Shown here: positions 7,353 through 7,403 of the stretch, in pieces
How the letters are laid out: every line of letters begins with the position of its first letter
Position numbering within the stretch: position 1 is the stretch's first letter
NCBI GenBank assembly: GCA_964577985.1
Contig: CAZOAR010000076.1
Span: 1-7,403, forward strand
Reading direction: 5' to 3'
DNA length: 7,403 nt
DNA from: CAZOAR01 sp964577985
GTDB lineage: Bacteria; Gemmatimonadota; CAZMKB01; CAZNLH01
Program-made: the position numbers and the translations under genes
The notes under the pieces: generated by a model
Databases searched by the model: none
The model's input: only the letters and a program-made list of their open reading frames with translations
Told to the model about the DNA's origin: nothing

Positions 7353-7403
7353 ACCCTGATGATCTTATTTGAGCATGATTGCAACAGGGATCAATACGCA
7401 ATA

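Noticed and set aside
7353..7403. Possible tRNA-Val promoter with -10 TAAGAT at 7367-7362
   Set aside because: The -10-like box is suitably placed, but no -35 box lies 16-18 nt upstream; TTGCAA is 11 nt away and TTGATC 21 nt away. The real promoter may lie beyond the window.
1..7403. CRISPR array, insertion sequence, integrase or attachment repeats beside the tRNAs
   Set aside because: I found no repeat-spacer pattern, transposase-like frame or duplicated tRNA 3' end. The tRNA-flanked layout alone does not show a mobile element.

Overview
The window holds one tightly packed, single-strand gene cluster. Read along the minus strand, the order is tRNA-Val(UAC), a three-POTRA Omp85 outer-membrane protein (TamA-like), a very large TamB-type protein, a secreted TPR-repeat protein, and tRNA-Asp(GUC), whose 3' end is cut off by the window edge. 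Every convincing feature is on the minus strand. I regard the many long plus-strand open frames as shadows of these genes.

The organism is a Gram-negative (diderm) bacterium. It has an Omp85 beta-barrel with a C-terminal aromatic residue, a TamB-like periplasm-spanning protein and Sec signal peptides. Base composition looks moderate, at about half GC. The proteins have the diverged, generic look of under-studied diderm lineages such as FCB-type candidate phyla, rather than Proteobacteria. That placement is an impression only; nothing here fixes the phylum.

Layout, right to left: 7403-7353 is a short upstream stretch without a clear promoter. 7352-7275 is tRNA-Val with an encoded CCA. A 54-nt leader follows, then tamA (7220-5349, probable TTG start). 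A 16-nt gap separates tamA from tamB (5332-1781). A 134-nt intergenic region (1780-1647) carries a near-consensus sigma-70 promoter (TTGACA, 17 nt, TATATT) and a repeated 10-mer. The TPR gene follows (1646-90), then a 17-nt gap and tRNA-Asp (72 to beyond the window start).

How the genes may work together: TamA and TamB form the known translocation and assembly module. The Omp85 barrel sits in the outer membrane, and inner-membrane-anchored TamB reaches it across the periplasm. The family is linked to outer-membrane protein insertion and, through its AsmA-like groove, to lipid traffic between the membranes. The third protein joins an N-terminal CsgG/TolB-N-like alpha/beta domain to about eight or nine TPRs behind a signal peptide, so it is a plausible envelope partner. 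That link is inference from position, and the gene also has its own strong promoter. The two tRNAs flank the protein genes so closely, with no visible terminators, that a mixed tRNA-mRNA transcript is a real possibility.
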